Below are positions 44,020 to 55,166 of a stretch of DNA of 64,000 bases, one piece after another. How positions within the stretch are numbered: the first letter of the stretch is position 1; the number at the start of each line of letters is the position of its first letter. The stretch is from assembly GCF_040869035.1 (NCBI RefSeq), contig NZ_CP162100.1:2852001-2916000 (forward strand). The letters are read 5' to 3'. The notes under the pieces were generated by a model. The model was not told the DNA's origin. It saw only the letters and a program-made list of their open reading frames with translations, and searched no databases. A program made the position numbers and the translations under genes. This stretch comes from Vibrio sp. NTOU-M3. Its GTDB lineage: Bacteria; Pseudomonadota; Gammaproteobacteria; Enterobacterales; Vibrionaceae.

Positions 44020-44867
44020 AACTTGAAGCCACATATTTCGCGATACTGTTACTCATTATGGGCAATTTATTTGCCTCTCTTTCCGATGTTGCAGTAAAGC
44101 TACTTAATGGCGAAATTTCCACCTTTCAATACATTTTCATCCGCCAACTATTATCTGTGATCGTAATTGGCCCTCTATGGATACAGTTGACCAAACAACA
44201 AAGGCAAATCCATACACCAATGCTCCATATTGCAAGAGCACATCTAATCATCTTGGGCAGCGGATGTATGTTCGTTGCCATCACTCATTTACCCTTAGCT
44301 ACCGCAAATGCCGTCTTTTATGCTGGTCCATTATTGATGCTACCTTTATCCGCTGTATTGCTACGAGAATCGCCCAGTATTACAAACATACTACTCGCGT
44401 TATTCGGCTTTATTGGTGTTCTTGTGGTATTGAGGCCTTCAGAATTTCATTGGGCAGCTTGGTTTGCACTTGGTACGGCAGTAACACTGGCTTTATTTAA
44501 TATCAGTGCTAGAAAAATCAACAGTGTACAACCTCTCATCAGTACACTATTTTGGACCAGCCTACTCTCACTACCGGTATCAGGGTTCTTAGCAATATTG
44601 TATTGGCAGCCAACTTCGATAAAGCACTTATTACTCATTTTATGCAGTGCAGGCCTTATCCTTGCTTACAACGGCTTGGCTGTAAGAGCCTACCAACGAG
44701 CACCAGCTGTAAAAATAGCAATAGCTGAAAATTCTGGCTTAGTATTTGTCGCCTTATTTGGTTTCGTGTGGTTTAACGAGATACCAGATTGGTTGACGGC
44801 ATTAGGAATTGCAATGATTTTGCTTCCCCTAATGCCTTGGAAAGTGTTGCTAGGAAATAAATGGTAA
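44016..44867 (+). CDS. EamA/DMT-family transporter
   Basis: A 283-aa inner-membrane protein with about ten helices arranged as two EamA repeats (about 8-135 and 148-280). The repeat motif appears as FQYIFIRQLLSVIVI and HLPLATANAVFYAGPLLMLP. Members export metabolites or amino acids; the substrate is unknown. It starts with GTG inside the elaA stop. Confidence 0.87.
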   Translation: MKLEATYFAILLLIMGNLFASLSDVAVKLLNGEISTFQYIFIRQLLSVIVIGPLWIQLTKQQRQIHTPMLHIARAHLIILGSGCMFVAITHLPLATANAVFYAGPLLMLPLSAVLLRESPSITNILLALFGFIGVLVVLRPSEFHWAAWFALGTAVTLALFNISARKINSVQPLISTLFWTSLLSLPVSGFLAILYWQPTSIKHLLLILCSAGLILAYNGLAVRAYQRAPAVKIAIAENSGLVFVALFGFVWFNEIPDWLTALGIAMILLPLMPWKVLLGNKW

Positions 44868-44870
44868 TGT

Positions 44871-45440
44871 CTATTTACTGCGACCAAAACCACCATCAGA
44901 CAGCCGAAAAAACATGACCGAGCCTGCTTTTTTTTCCAGCTGGAGAATATCTAAGGAGCCATCTTTCGCAAGCTTATAGCGAACCAATTGGCCTTTTTTT
45001 ATGTAACTGAGTGGTTTGTCGTTCCCTTCAACTTTCACCAACGCGTTCAGATCTGCCATTGGTAGCCCATTAGTTCGAAAAACTTGAGCTAACGTATCGC
45101 CATTTTTTACAACATACTCTTGCCATACATCAGATTTTGTACCGCTAATTGCAGAATCAAATTGTTCACTCAAACCCGAAGTGTTGATATCGACTTCTAC
45201 TCTTTGGGTGTTATTGGATTGTGGTGTAGTTATACCATTTTCCGCCCTTGGGAATGGGATAATGGCTATTAACGTGACAACAGGAACAACGATCAGAAGA
45301 GCTCGCTGATGAAACTTAGGCAACGTTTGCCAGAGTTCAACAACTTTTTGCTTATACGGAGCAATCTCGAACTTTGACCAGTGCTCCTTTAGCAATGCCA
45401 AATAATCTGTTTTCTGCTGCTTTTTTCTTCTGCGATTCAT
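44871..45440 (-). CDS. ytfB: OapA/YtfB-like cell-envelope protein with LysM-like domain
   Basis: A 189-aa protein with a basic cytoplasmic N-terminus, one membrane helix (about 46-64) and a periplasmic LysM-like OapA domain (about 107-180, VVKNGDTLAQVFRTNGLPM). It is divergent from fklB, the same arrangement as ytfB-fklB in E. coli, where YtfB binds glycan strands and takes part in cell division. The gene ends 4 bp from the convergent transporter stop. Confidence 0.82.
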   Translation of the reverse strand: MNRRRKKQQKTDYLALLKEHWSKFEIAPYKQKVVELWQTLPKFHQRALLIVVPVVTLIAIIPFPRAENGITTPQSNNTQRVEVDINTSGLSEQFDSAISGTKSDVWQEYVVKNGDTLAQVFRTNGLPMADLNALVKVEGNDKPLSYIKKGQLVRYKLAKDGSLDILQLEKKAGSVMFFRLSDGGFGRSK

Positions 45441-45672
45441 CGCTTAATGTCTCTCGCTATAGAACTAAGGTAAGTATAAGAATAGGAATGCTCTGAGTAT
45501 AGAGATATCGATGCGATTAGGTAATGTGCAGGTAAAATCTTACTGTGACAAGAAAAAAACAAGATCGAACTCTCATTACGTTCGAATGACAAACGCAAAT
45601 GCGACCCAACGTTTAAACTCCAAGTTTAAGCTGGTATCCTTTAGCCTTTCATCCTCAACCGAGAGAGACATC

Positions 45673-46293
45673 ATGTCTGAAGTTAAATTTGAAACTGTAG
45701 AGCAAAAAGCGAGCTACGGTATCGGTCTACAAATGGGCCAACAGCTAGCAGGTTCTGGCTTAGAAGGCCTAAGTGTTGACGCAATTGCAGCAGGTATTGC
45801 AACAGCACTTACTGGTGATATGCCATCTATTGAAATTGATGAGATCAACAAAGCACTTCAAGAGCTTCACACTCGCGCTGAAGCTGCACGCCAAGAAGCG
45901 GCAAAAGCTGCTGCAGCTGACGGCGAAGCATTTCTAAAAGACAATGCACTACGCCCAGAAGTTACTGTACTTGAATCAGGTCTTCAATACGAAGTGATCA
46001 CAGAAGGCACTGGTGAAATTCCAACTTCAGATAAGCAAGTACGTGTTCACTACCACGGTGAGCTAACTGACGGTACTGTATTCGACAGCTCTGTATCTCG
46101 CGGTCAACCAGCAGAATTCCCAGTAACTGGCGTAATTAAAGGTTGGGTTGAAGCACTTCAACTAATGCCTGTTGGTTCTAAGTGGAAACTATACATCCCA
46201 CAAGATCTCGCATACGGTGAGCGTGGTGCAGGTGCAGCTATTCCTCCATTTGCAGCACTAGTATTCGAAGTTGAACTACTAGATATCCTATAA
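45673..46293 (+). CDS. fklB: FKBP-type peptidyl-prolyl isomerase FklB
   Basis: A 206-aa protein, the same length as E. coli FklB (FKBP22). The N-terminal helical dimerisation domain (about 1-105) contains [20 protein letters not shown], and the FKBP domain (about 115-206) contains [18 protein letters not shown] and [18 protein letters not shown]. It speeds prolyl isomerisation. The ATG at 45673 after GAGAGAG is preferred; the frame opening at 45511 would add 54 unrelated residues. There is no signal peptide. Confidence 0.94.
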   Translation: MSEVKFETVEQKASYGIGLQMGQQLAGSGLEGLSVDAIAAGIATALTGDMPSIEIDEINKALQELHTRAEAARQEAAKAAAADGEAFLKDNALRPEVTVLESGLQYEVITEGTGEIPTSDKQVRVHYHGELTDGTVFDSSVSRGQPAEFPVTGVIKGWVEALQLMPVGSKWKLYIPQDLAYGERGAGAAIPPFAALVFEVELLDIL

Positions 46294-46317
46294 TCTAGCA
46301 GCGAATTAAGGTTAAAT

Positions 46318-46350
46318 AATGGCGATACTTTTGTATCGCCATTTTTTTTG
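46318..46350 (+). terminator. Terminator of fklB
   Basis: A 10-bp stem AATGGCGATA/TATCGCCATT with a six-base loop followed by a T run, 25 bp after the fklB stop. Confidence 0.9.
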
Positions 46351-46393
46351 TATATGATTCTCATATCACTTTTAATAACTATAAGGATTGTAA

Positions 46394-46891
46394 ATGAATA
46401 AGTTTCTCATCGCTGCTGTATTAACTGGTACAACTTTGCTTGGATGTCAAAGTAACAGCTCTCAAAATACACAAACCTCTTCAGAGAGTAGCTACACAAC
46501 TATCGCAACAAGTGTAGCCATGGCTGCGCTACAAGCTTGGTCAACACAGGGAAATTTAGACTCCGCATTAATAGAGTCTATAAAAGGAGTGACTAATGTA
46601 TCAACGGATCAAGCTATCGGGGGGGTTGGCTCTCTTTTAGCACTTGCACAAAACACATTGAAACCAAGTCAAAATAATGAGCTTGGTTCACTAGTACCAG
46701 GTTATGAGGCCTTAGAAAATAGCGGATTAACTTCAATGATAACAACCAGCAGTGCTGTAGATAGTACTTTTTCAAGCTTAGGTATGGATACTTCATTGGT
46801 GAACAGCTTCTCCCCCATCATCATCGAGTCATTGAAGTCTCAGGGAGCAAGCTCATCGCTACTTAGCTCATTAGGAGCAGTTTGGCAGTAA
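46394..46891 (+). CDS. Lipoprotein of the DUF2780 (VcgC/VcgE-like) family
   Basis: A 165-aa protein with a lipoprotein signal peptide: hydrophobic core and lipobox LLGC with Cys18 as the lipidation site. The mature part is Ser/Gly/Ala-rich and helical, with a C-terminal region resembling DUF2780 (VcgC/VcgE). Function unknown. AAGGA precedes the ATG. It is a single gene between two terminators, convergent with the ribosomal protein cluster. Confidence 0.75.
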   Translation: MNKFLIAAVLTGTTLLGCQSNSSQNTQTSSESSYTTIATSVAMAALQAWSTQGNLDSALIESIKGVTNVSTDQAIGGVGSLLALAQNTLKPSQNNELGSLVPGYEALENSGLTSMITTSSAVDSTFSSLGMDTSLVNSFSPIIIESLKSQGASSSLLSSLGAVWQ

Positions 46892-46952
46892 CACTGAGTT
46901 TTATAAGAGAAGCAAAAGCTAGAGTCACTTCTTTTAGAAAGTCACAGATACA

Positions 46953-46980
46953 AAAAAGCCGAGCTTACGCTCGGCTTTTT
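46953..46980. terminator. Bidirectional terminator between DUF2780 gene and rplQ
   Basis: A 12-bp perfect stem AAAAAGCCGAGC/GCTCGGCTTTTT with a four-base loop. It ends the alpha operon on the minus strand and the lipoprotein gene on the plus strand. Confidence 0.92.
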
Positions 46981-46997
46981 AGTTCTTACGAACCTGA

Positions 46998-47378
46998 TTA
47001 CTCAGCAGCTTCTTCAGCAGCTGGGCGATCTACAAGCTCAATGTAAGCCATTGGAGCTTTATCACCAGCACGGAAGCCAGCTTTTAGGATACGAGTGTAA
47101 CCGCCCTGACGAGCAGCAAAACGTGGACCTAGTTCGTTAAATAGTTTTGCAACTACTTCGTTATCACGAGTACGTGCAAATGCTAGACGACGGTTAGCAA
47201 CGCTGTCAGTCTTAGCTAGTGTAATCAAAGGCTCAACTACGCGACGTAGCTCTTTTGCTTTTGGCAGTGTAGTCTTGATAACTTCATGACGTACTAGAGA
47301 GCTAGCCATGTTGCTGAACATCGCTTTGCGATGACTGCTGTTGCGGTTGAGTTGACGACCACTCTTACGATGGCGCAT
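46998..47378 (-). CDS. rplQ: Ribosomal protein L17
   Basis: 126 aa, beginning [20 protein letters not shown], a near-invariant L17 start. A large-subunit protein near the exit of the peptide tunnel. Last gene of the alpha operon (rpsM-rpsK-rpsD-rpoA-rplQ), 26 bp after rpoA and followed by a strong terminator. The C-terminal tail is Ala/Glu-rich. Confidence 0.97.
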
Positions 47379-47404
47379 GACCTAATCCTTCTAACTAGTA
47401 TCGA

Positions 47405-48397
47405 TTAATCTTCAGCGATAGACGCTGGTGGCCAATTTTCTAGGCGCATGCCCAGAGATAGACCACGTGATGCAAGTACGTCTTTGATCTCAGTAAGAGA
47501 TTTCTTACCAAGGTTTGGCGTTTTAAGTAGCTCAACCTCAGTACGCTGTACAAGATCACCGATGTAGTGAATCGCTTCTGCTTTCAAACAGTTAGCAGAG
47601 CGAACTGTTAGTTCAAGATCGTCTACAGGACGCAGTAGGATCGGATCGAATTCAGGCTTCTCTTCCTTCTCCTCAGGTACACGTACATCGCGAAGATCTA
47701 CGAACGCATCCAATTGTTCAGCTAGGATAGTAGCCGCACGACGGATTGCTTCCTCAGGGTCTAGAGTACCATTCGTTTCCATATCGATGACTAGCTTATC
47801 TAAGTCAGTGCGTTGCTCTACACGAGCAGCATCAACAGAGTAAGCAATTTTATCTACCGGGCTGTATGTTGCATCAACCAGTAGGCGGCCAATTGGACGC
47901 TCATCTTCTTCAGTATGGATACGAGCAGAAGCAGGAACATAACCGCGACCACGTTCAACTTTAATGCGCATAGCGATTTCAGCGTTGTCATCCGTTAGGT
48001 GACAAATAACGTGTTCTGGGTTAGCGATCTCTACATCACCGTCATGGGTGATGTCACCTGCAACCACAGGGCCCGAGCCTGATTTGTTTAGCGTAATAAA
48101 CACTTCATCTTTGCCTTCGGCAACGCGTACAGCCAAACCTTTAAGGTTTAGAAGGATTTCAAGAATATCTTCCTGAACACCTTCTTTAGTGCTGTATTCG
48201 TGTAGAACGCCTTCAATCTCTACTTCAGTAACGGCACAACCCGGCATAGAAGATAGTAGAATACGGCGAAGTGCATTACCCAGAGTATGGCCAAAACCAC
48301 GCTCTAACGGCTCAAGAGTTACTTTTGCGTGAGTCGTGCTGATTTGTTCAATGTCAACAAGACGTGGCTTAAGAAATTCTGTTACAGAACCCTGCAT
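47405..48397 (-). CDS. rpoA: RNA polymerase alpha subunit
   Basis: 330 aa. The N-terminal domain (about 1-235) assembles the polymerase ([18 protein letters not shown]). The C-terminal domain (about 250-330) binds UP elements and activators ([19 protein letters not shown]). It lies in the alpha operon between rpsD and rplQ, one residue longer than the E. coli subunit. Confidence 0.98.
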   Translation of the reverse strand: MQGSVTEFLKPRLVDIEQISTTHAKVTLEPLERGFGHTLGNALRRILLSSMPGCAVTEVEIEGVLHEYSTKEGVQEDILEILLNLKGLAVRVAEGKDEVFITLNKSGSGPVVAGDITHDGDVEIANPEHVICHLTDDNAEIAMRIKVERGRGYVPASARIHTEEDERPIGRLLVDATYSPVDKIAYSVDAARVEQRTDLDKLVIDMETNGTLDPEEAIRRAATILAEQLDAFVDLRDVRVPEEKEEKPEFDPILLRPVDDLELTVRSANCLKAEAIHYIGDLVQRTEVELLKTPNLGKKSLTEIKDVLASRGLSLGMRLENWPPASIAED

Positions 48398-48421
48398 TGT
48401 GTCCTCTCTTTAGTTTAAACC

Positions 48422-49042
48422 TTACTTAGAGTAAAGCTCGACGATCAATTGTTCGTTGATGTCAGCAGATAGATCTGAACGCTCAGGCATACGCTTGAAC
48501 GTACCTTCCATCTTACCACCATCTACTTCAATCCAAGTTGGTTTTTCGCGTTGTTCTGCAACTTCTAGAGCTGCTTTGATGCGAGCTTGCTTTTTAGCTT
48601 TCTCACGAATAGCAACAACGTCGTTTGCCGCAACTTTGAAAGAAGGAACGTTTACAACTTTACCGTTAACTAGAATAGCTTTGTGGCTCACTAGCTGACG
48701 TGCTTCTGCGCGAGTCGCACCAAAGCCCATACGGTAAACTACGTTATCAAGACGACCTTCAAGAAGCTGAAGTAGGTTTTCACCTGTGTTGCCTTTAAGG
48801 CGAGCAGCTTCTTTGTAGTAGTTACGGAATTGTTTTTCTAGAACGCCGTACATACGACGAACTTTTTGCTTCTCACGAAGCTGAACGCCATACTCAGATA
48901 GACGACCGCGACGAGCGCCGTGTACACCTGGTGCGTTATCAATTTTACACTTGGTATCGATCGCGCGTACACCAGACTTAAGGAATAAGTCAGTGCCTTC
49001 ACGACGGCTAAGCTTCAGCTTAGGACCCAAATATCTTGCCAT
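48422..49042 (-). CDS. rpsD: Ribosomal protein S4
   Basis: 206 aa, beginning [20 protein letters not shown], with an S4 RNA-binding domain (about 95-155, [20 protein letters not shown]). A primary 16S-binding protein and, in E. coli, the translational repressor of the alpha operon. The likely target leader lies at 49835-49930. No zinc cysteines are present (C-minus form). Confidence 0.97.
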   Translation of the reverse strand: MARYLGPKLKLSRREGTDLFLKSGVRAIDTKCKIDNAPGVHGARRGRLSEYGVQLREKQKVRRMYGVLEKQFRNYYKEAARLKGNTGENLLQLLEGRLDNVVYRMGFGATRAEARQLVSHKAILVNGKVVNVPSFKVAANDVVAIREKAKKQARIKAALEVAEQREKPTWIEVDGGKMEGTFKRMPERSDLSADINEQLIVELYSK

Positions 49043-49069
49043 GATCTTTCTCCAATCTTCCCAGAAACG

Positions 49070-49465
<396 letters not shown>

Positions 49466-49477
49466 CTACCTTCCCGA

Positions 49478-49834
49478 TTATTTCTTGATCGGCTTACGCG
49501 GACCCTTACGGGTGCGAGCATTGGTTTTAGTACGCTGTCCACGTAGTGGTAGACTGCGACGATGACGAAGACCACGGTAACAGCCAAGGTCCATTAGACG
49601 CTTGATGTTCATAGATACTTCACGACGTAGATCACCTTCTACAGTGTACTTAGCTACACCATCACGCAGTTGATCGATCTGCTCTTCAGTTAGTTCACTG
49701 ATCTTAACATCTTCAGCAATACCCACTTCAGCCAAAATAGCCTGAGAGCGAGTTTTACCGATGCCGTAAATCGCTGTTAGTGCGATTACAGCATGTTTTT
49801 GATCAGGAATGTTAATGCCTGCTATACGGGCCAT
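49478..49834 (-). CDS. rpsM: Ribosomal protein S13
   Basis: 118 aa, beginning [20 protein letters not shown] and ending in the basic tail [13 protein letters not shown] small-subunit head protein that bridges to the large subunit. First gene of the alpha operon. Its start (TAGGAGTGAATAATG) sits in a leader that looks like the S4-binding pseudoknot of E. coli. Confidence 0.97.
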   Translation of the reverse strand: MARIAGINIPDQKHAVIALTAIYGIGKTRSQAILAEVGIAEDVKISELTEEQIDQLRDGVAKYTVEGDLRREVSMNIKRLMDLGCYRGLRHRRSLPLRGQRTKTNARTRKGPRKPIKK

Positions 49835-49930
49835 TATTCACTCCTAGTGTTTCATAAAAGAATTAGCCGCAGCAAAGCCCGTAGAGGATACGCTGCGGAA
49901 TACTACTTCTTTTGCACGCAAAAGGTAGGC
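49835..49930 (-). promoter_or_regulatory. Alpha operon leader, probable S4-binding element
   Basis: The mRNA leader before rpsM contains ACGGGCTTTGCTGCGG and TAGGAGTGAATAATG, resembling the E. coli alpha leader (ACGGGCTTT...AGGAGTGCATA). The GCAGCG/CGCTGC segments can pair. Repression by S4 is established in E. coli; here it is inferred from similarity. Confidence 0.65.
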
Positions 49931-49935
49931 CGAGG

Positions 49936-49964
49936 AATATACTCGACACTACCTTATATTTCAA
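49936..49964 (-). promoter_or_regulatory. Promoter of the alpha operon
   Basis: On the minus strand TTGAAA (49959-49964), 17 bp, then TATATT (49936-49941), between rpmJ and rpsM. It would allow the alpha operon to be transcribed apart from the spc operon. Confidence 0.65.
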
Positions 49965-49981
49965 GTAAAAATTTCTGCTGA

Positions 49982-50095
49982 TTAGCCTTGGCGCTGCTTG
50001 TGCTTTGGCTCACTGCAAATCACGCGTACAACACCGTTACGCTTGATTACTTTACAGTTACGGCAGATTTTTTTAACGGAAGCACGAACTTTCAT
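49982..50095 (-). CDS. rpmJ: Ribosomal protein L36
   Basis: 37 aa, [20 protein letters not shown] and onward, ending KHKQRQG. Zinc ligands Cys11, Cys14, Cys27 and His32 are all present, so this is the zinc-binding (C-plus) form; bacteria may keep a zinc-free copy elsewhere for zinc shortage, under Zur control. It follows secY by 25 bp and ends the spc operon. Confidence 0.96.
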
Positions 50096-50120
50096 TGCTA
50101 AACTCCGTAATGAAACCTGA

Positions 50121-51455
50121 TTATCGGCCGTAGCCTTTCAGGTTTGCTTTTTTCAACACAGAATCATACTGTTGAGACATCAGATGAGTCTGTACCTGTG
50201 CCATAAAGTCCATGATTACAACTACTACGATTAGTAGAGATGTACCGCCGAAGTAGAAACGAACGTTCCACGCGACCATCATAAACTCTGGAATCAGACA
50301 GATAAAGGTAATGTACAGTGCACCAGCAAGGGTTAAACGTGTCATTACTTTATCAATATACTTAGCTGTCTGCTCACCTGGGCGGATGCCGGGTACGAAT
50401 GCACCGGACTTCTTCAAGTTATCTGCCGTCTCTCTCGGGTTGAAAACTAACGCCGTGTAGAAGAAACAGAAGAAAATAATCGCTGCGGCATAAAGCATGA
50501 CATACAAAGGTTGACCTGGGCTAAGAGCTAAAGACACGTCAGTTAACCAACCGAACGCGCTGCTCTCACCATTCTGACCAAACCATTGTGCCAATGTTCC
50601 TGGGAACAAAATAATGCTTGATGCAAAGATTGCTGGAATAACACCTGCCATATTAATTTTAAGTGGCAAGTGAGTGCTTTGCGCAGCAAATACTTTACGA
50701 CCTTGTTGACGTTTCGCGTAGTTCACAACGATTTTACGTTGACCACGCTCCATGAAAACAACGAAGTAAATTACTGCAAAAGCTAGTACACCAATCAACA
50801 GCAGAAGAAGTACATGCAATTCACCTTGACGCGCTTGCTCGATTGTTTGACCGATTGCAGAAGGCAACCCAGCAACAATACCTGCGAAAATTAGTAACGA
50901 TATACCGTTACCTATTCCACGCTCTGTAATTTGTTCACCTAACCACATAAGAAACATGGTGCCGGTTACTAAACTTACGGTAGCAATTAGCGTAAACATG
51001 GTTTGGTTGATAACAACCAGATTATCGACCATGTTTGGTAAGCCTGTTGCAATACCAATAGCCTGGAATGTTGCAAGTACAAGCGTGCCATAGCGTGTAT
51101 ATTGGCTTATCTTACGACGGCCTGCTTCACCCTCTTTTTTGAGTTCCGCTAACGCTGGATGAACTACTGTTAGCAATTGGACAACAATAGATGCCGAAAT
51201 ATACGGCATGATGCCCAATGCTAAGATAGATGCACGCTCAAGAGCACCACCGGAGAACATGTTAAACATTTCAACGATGGTACCTTTTTGCTGTTCGAAC
51301 AAATCGGCAAGTACAGCAGCGTCAATACCAGGAATCGGCACAAAAGAGCCGGCTCGGAATACTAAAAGTGCACCAATTACGAATAATAAGCGCGACTTTA
51401 GCTCACTTAAGCCGCTCTGAGCACTACGAAAATCTTGTCCTGGTTTCTTAGCCAT
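50121..51455 (-). CDS. secY: Protein translocase subunit SecY
   Basis: 444 aa with ten membrane helices. It is the channel of the SecYEG translocon. Landmarks: plug-region [20 protein letters not shown] (about 65-84), a lateral gate, and the cytoplasmic loop [14 protein letters not shown] (about 355-368). It lies in the spc operon between rplO and rpmJ, the usual place. Confidence 0.98.
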
Positions 51456-51475
51456 CTGTACCTCGTTCCTCGAGA

Positions 51476-51910
51476 TTATTCCTCGATTTTACCGCCTGCA
51501 GCTTCGATTGCAGCTTTAGCGCCTTTAGTCACACGTAGACCTTTAACAGTCACTGCTTTGTTAATTTCACCAGAAAGAACAACTTTAACAAATTCGATGT
51601 TCTTAGTGATTACGTTAGCAGCTTTAAGGCTGTTTAGATCAACCACGTCACCAGTTACTTTCGCTAGCTCAGCTAGACGAACTTCAGCAGACACTAGGCT
51701 CTTACGAGAAGTGAAACCGAATTTAGGTAGACGTTGTTTCAGAGGCATTTGACCGCCTTCGAAACCTGGGCGAACTTTACCGCCAGAACGTGATTTTTGA
51801 CCTTTGTGACCACGGCCACCTGTTTTACCAAGGCCAGAACCGATACCACGACCTACGCGCTTCGCAGAAGGCTTAGAACCCGCAGCCGGTGATAGAGTAT
51901 TCAAACGCAT
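51476..51910 (-). CDS. rplO: Ribosomal protein L15
   Basis: 144 aa, with the Gly/Arg/Lys-rich N-terminus [21 protein letters not shown] late-assembling large-subunit protein. Next-to-last ribosomal gene before secY in the spc operon, 5 bp after rpmD. Confidence 0.97.
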   Translation of the reverse strand: MRLNTLSPAAGSKPSAKRVGRGIGSGLGKTGGRGHKGQKSRSGGKVRPGFEGGQMPLKQRLPKFGFTSRKSLVSAEVRLAELAKVTGDVVDLNSLKAANVITKNIEFVKVVLSGEINKAVTVKGLRVTKGAKAAIEAAGGKIEE

Positions 51911-51915
51911 TCTGA

Positions 51916-52092
51916 TTACTCCTCAACTTTAACCATGTAGTAAACCTTGTTGATCATACCGCGTACGCACGGTGTATCTTCAAGTTCTACTGTGTGGTTG
52001 ATTTTACGAAGACCTAGACCACGAAGCGTAGCTTTGTGCTTAGGTAGACGACCAATTGAGCTTTTAGTTTGAGTTACTTTAATAGTTGCCAT
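51916..52092 (-). CDS. rpmD: Ribosomal protein L30
   Basis: 58 aa, beginning [20 protein letters not shown]. The ATG at 52092 gives the normal length; a frame open to 52119 would add nine residues from the rpsE overlap. It overlaps nothing else and lies 7 bp from rpsE. A large-subunit protein. Confidence 0.96.
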
Positions 52093-52099
52093 CGTGTGC

Positions 52100-52603
52100 T
52101 TACTCCGAAATAGATTCAACAGTTAGACCACGTTTAGCAGCAACCATTTCTGGCGACTTCATGCTACCTAGTGCATCGATCGTTGCACGAACGATGTTGA
52201 TAGGGTTCGTAGAACCGTATGCTTTAGATAGTACGTTGTGTACGCCAGCAACTTCTAGTACTGCGCGCATCGCACCACCGGCGATAACACCTGTACCTTC
52301 TGCAGCAGGCTGCATGTAAACTTTAGAGCCCGAATGGCGACCTTTCACTGGGTGGTGAAGAGTGCCTTCGTTAAGCGCGATCGTAGTCATGTTACGACGT
52401 GCTTTTTCCATTGCTTTTTGAATCGCTGCAGGTACTTCACGAGCTTTGCCGTAACCGAAACCTACACGACCGTTACCGTCACCAACAACTGTTAGTGCAG
52501 TAAAGCTCATGATTCGACCACCTTTAACCGTCTTAGAAACACGGTTAACTGCGATCAGCTTTTCTTGCAAATCATTCGCTTGAACTTGTTGTTCTTTAGC
52601 CAT
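52100..52603 (-). CDS. rpsE: Ribosomal protein S5
   Basis: 167 aa with the S5 RNA-binding fold ([20 protein letters not shown]) and the C-terminal [17 protein letters not shown] small-subunit protein important for decoding accuracy and for the mRNA entry channel. Between rplR and rpmD in the spc operon. Confidence 0.97.
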   Translation of the reverse strand: MAKEQQVQANDLQEKLIAVNRVSKTVKGGRIMSFTALTVVGDGNGRVGFGYGKAREVPAAIQKAMEKARRNMTTIALNEGTLHHPVKGRHSGSKVYMQPAAEGTGVIAGGAMRAVLEVAGVHNVLSKAYGSTNPINIVRATIDALGSMKSPEMVAAKRGLTVESISE

Positions 52604-52617
52604 CTTCCAACCCTACC

Positions 52618-52971
52618 TTAGAATTTCAGACCAGCTTCGCGAGCAGATTCTGCTAGCGCCGCTACTCGACCGTGGTATTGGAAACCAGAACGATCAAATG
52701 CAACTGCTTCAACGCCTTTTTCAAGAGCGCGTTCAGCAATAGCTTTACCTACTGCTTTAGCTGCATCGATGTTACCAGTGTATTTCACTTGCTCACGGAT
52801 CGCTTTTTCTACAGTAGAAGCTGAAGCGATAACCTCAGAGCCGTTTGATGCGATAACCTGAGCGTACACGTGACGAGGAGTACGGTGTACTACTAGGCGA
52901 GTTGCACCCAGTTCTGCAATCTTACGACGTGCACGTGTAGCACGACGGATGCGAGATGCTTTCTTATCCAT
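52618..52971 (-). CDS. rplR: Ribosomal protein L18
   Basis: 117 aa, beginning [20 protein letters not shown] and ending [20 protein letters not shown] with a short tail. It binds 5S rRNA together with L5 and L25. Between rplF and rpsE in the spc operon. Confidence 0.97.
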   Translation of the reverse strand: MDKKASRIRRATRARRKIAELGATRLVVHRTPRHVYAQVIASNGSEVIASASTVEKAIREQVKYTGNIDAAKAVGKAIAERALEKGVEAVAFDRSGFQYHGRVAALAESAREAGLKF

Positions 52972-52980
52972 AGTGTTACC

Positions 52981-53514
52981 TTACTTCTTCTTAGCTTCTT
53001 TAGTACGCACATTTTCATCTGCGTAACGAACACCTTTACCTTTATAAGGCTCAGGCTCACGGTAAGAACGAATGTCAGCCGCTACTTGACCAACAAGTTG
53101 TTTGTCACAACCAGTGATCACGATTTCAGTTTGGCTTGGACATTCAGCTTTAATACCCGCTGGCAACTCGTGCTCAACTGGGTGAGAGAAGCCAAGTGTT
53201 AGACCTACAGCGTTGCCTTTAATAGCAGCACGGTAACCAACACCTTTAAGAGTTAGCTTCTTAGTAAAGCCTTCAGTAACACCAACAACCATGTTGTTAA
53301 CTAGAGCGCGAGCAGTACCTGCTTGTGCCCATGCGTTAGCAACACCTTCTTTAGGACCGAAAGTAAGGTTGTTATCTTCCTGAGCGACAACTACTGCGTC
53401 ATTAAGAACGCGAGACAGTTCGCCTTTAGCACCTTTTACAGTGATTTCTTGGCCGTTTAGTTTCACCTCTACGCCAGCTGGAATAGCGACAGGTGCTTTA
53501 GCAACACGAGACAT
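52981..53514 (-). CDS. rplF: Ribosomal protein L6
   Basis: 177 aa, with two repeated L6 folds and the C-terminal [15 protein letters not shown] motif. It binds 23S rRNA near the factor-binding site. Between rpsH and rplR in the spc operon. Confidence 0.97.
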   Translation of the reverse strand: MSRVAKAPVAIPAGVEVKLNGQEITVKGAKGELSRVLNDAVVVAQEDNNLTFGPKEGVANAWAQAGTARALVNNMVVGVTEGFTKKLTLKGVGYRAAIKGNAVGLTLGFSHPVEHELPAGIKAECPSQTEIVITGCDKQLVGQVAADIRSYREPEPYKGKGVRYADENVRTKEAKKK

Positions 53515-53526
53515 ATTCTACTCCTA

Positions 53527-53919
53527 TTACGCTACGTAGCAGATGATTTCACCACCAAGACCTGCTTTACGTGCAGCACGGTCTGACATCAGACCCTTGG
53601 AAGTTGAAACGATAGCAACACCTAGACCACCCATTACAGATGGTAGCGAGTCTTTGTTCTTGTAGACGCGCAGACCTGGACGTGAAACACGTTTTAGTTG
53701 CTCGATAACTGGTTTAGCTTGGAAGTACTTAAGAGTAACTTCTAGCTCAGGTTTTACGTCGCCTTCAACAGCGAAGTCAGTGATGTAACCTTCAGCTTTT
53801 AGTAGTGCAGCGATTGCAACTTTAAGCTTTGAAGAAGGCATCTTAACAGCAACTTTGTTTGCTGCCTGACCGTTACGAATGCGGGTCAGCATATCCGAAA
53901 TCGGATCTTGCATGCTCAT
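53527..53919 (-). CDS. rpsH: Ribosomal protein S8
   Basis: 130 aa, beginning [20 protein letters not shown], with [12 protein letters not shown](L)MSDRAAR near the end. A primary 16S-binding protein. In E. coli it represses the spc operon by binding mRNA near the rplE start; a target around 54814-54836 is possible but not resolved here. Confidence 0.97.
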   Translation of the reverse strand: MSMQDPISDMLTRIRNGQAANKVAVKMPSSKLKVAIAALLKAEGYITDFAVEGDVKPELEVTLKYFQAKPVIEQLKRVSRPGLRVYKNKDSLPSVMGGLGVAIVSTSKGLMSDRAARKAGLGGEIICYVA

Positions 53920-53950
53920 ATGATTTACTCCAAATGATTAAAAGTGGCAA

Positions 53951-54256
53951 TTACCAGCTAGCCTTACGAAGACCCGGAATCTCGCCTTTCATGCAAGCTT
54001 CACGAACCTTAATACGGCTTAGACCGAACTTACGTAGGTAACCGTGTGGACGACCAGTTTGGTTACAACGGTTGCGCTGACGTGATGCACTTGAATCACG
54101 TGGAAGAGTTTGCAGTTTTAGAACCGCGTTCCAACGATCTTCTTCAGATGCGTTTACATCGCTGATGATAGCTTTTAGCGCTGCACGCTTTTCAGCGAAC
54201 TTAGCTACTAGCTTCGCACGTTTAGCTTCACGTGCTTTCATTGATTGTTTAGCCAT
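53951..54256 (-). CDS. rpsN: Ribosomal protein S14
   Basis: 101 aa, ending in [20 protein letters not shown]. This is the long, zinc-free (C-minus) form without the CxxC pairs. A small-subunit head protein. Between rplE and rpsH in the spc operon. Confidence 0.97.
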   Translation of the reverse strand: MAKQSMKAREAKRAKLVAKFAEKRAALKAIISDVNASEEDRWNAVLKLQTLPRDSSASRQRNRCNQTGRPHGYLRKFGLSRIKVREACMKGEIPGLRKASW

Positions 54257-54273
54257 AACAGTAACCCTTCACC

Positions 54274-54813
54274 TTACTTACGGAATGGGAAGTTAAAGGC
54301 AGCCAGCAGAGCACGGCCTTCCTCATCAGTGCCAGCAGACGTCGTGATAGTAATATCAAGACCGCGCACACGATCAACTTTATCAAAGTCGATTTCCGGG
54401 AAGATGATTTGCTCGCGAACGCCCATGCTGTAGTTACCGCGACCGTCAAAAGACTTAGCGCTAACACCACGGAAGTCACGTACACGTGGAAGAGCGATCG
54501 AAATTAGACGCTCAAGAAAATCCCACATACGTTCGCCACGCAAGGTTACTTTACAACCGATAGGGTAGCCTTCACGGATTTTGAAACCTGCTACAGATTT
54601 ACGAGCTTTAGTGATAAGTGGCTTTTGACCAGAGATCGTTGCCATATCAGCAGCTGCGTTTTCTAGCAGTTTCTTATCGTTGATTGCTTCACCAACACCC
54701 ATGTTTAGGGTGATTTTCTCGATTCTAGGGACTTGCATGACGCTTGTGTAGCTGAACTGTTTGGTCAGTTCAGCGACTACAGACGACTTGTAGTAATCAT
54801 GCAGTTTCGCCAT
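54274..54813 (-). CDS. rplE: Ribosomal protein L5
   Basis: 179 aa, beginning [20 protein letters not shown], with the conserved [16 protein letters not shown]. It binds 5S rRNA and contacts the P-site tRNA. Follows rplX by 23 bp; in E. coli this junction is the S8 repression target. Confidence 0.97.
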   Translation of the reverse strand: MAKLHDYYKSSVVAELTKQFSYTSVMQVPRIEKITLNMGVGEAINDKKLLENAAADMATISGQKPLITKARKSVAGFKIREGYPIGCKVTLRGERMWDFLERLISIALPRVRDFRGVSAKSFDGRGNYSMGVREQIIFPEIDFDKVDRVRGLDITITTSAGTDEEGRALLAAFNFPFRK

Positions 54814-54836
54814 AGTAGAACTCCAAATTACTTCTA

Positions 54837-55154
54837 TTAGTTAGAAACGGTTTCGCCGTTAGACTTGAAGAAACGAACTTTTTTGCCGTCTTCAAAACGG
54901 AAACCGATACGGTCCGCTTTACCAGTAGCTGCGTTGAAAATAGCCACGTTAGAAACATCGATCGCTGCTTCTTGCTCAACGATACCGCCTTGGATACCTA
55001 GAGCAGGAACAGGTTTCTGGTGTTTCTTAACAAGGTTGATACCTTCTACGATAACTTTACCAGTTGCGAGAACCTTAGTTACTTTACCTTTCTTGCCTTT
55101 ATCTTTACCAGCAAGAACGATTACTTCGTCATTACGACGGATTTTAGCTGCCAT
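54837..55154 (-). CDS. rplX: Ribosomal protein L24
   Basis: 105 aa, with the KOW motif ([20 protein letters not shown]). It initiates assembly of the large subunit. Second gene of the spc operon, 12 bp after rplN. Confidence 0.97.
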   Translation of the reverse strand: MAAKIRRNDEVIVLAGKDKGKKGKVTKVLATGKVIVEGINLVKKHQKPVPALGIQGGIVEQEAAIDVSNVAIFNAATGKADRIGFRFEDGKKVRFFKSNGETVSN

Positions 55155-55166
55155 CTTACGTGCTCC

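Noticed and set aside
45511-45672. 54-residue N-terminal extension of FklB
   Set aside because: Not similar to FklB; the ATG at 45673 has a good ribosome-binding site and gives the exact family length.
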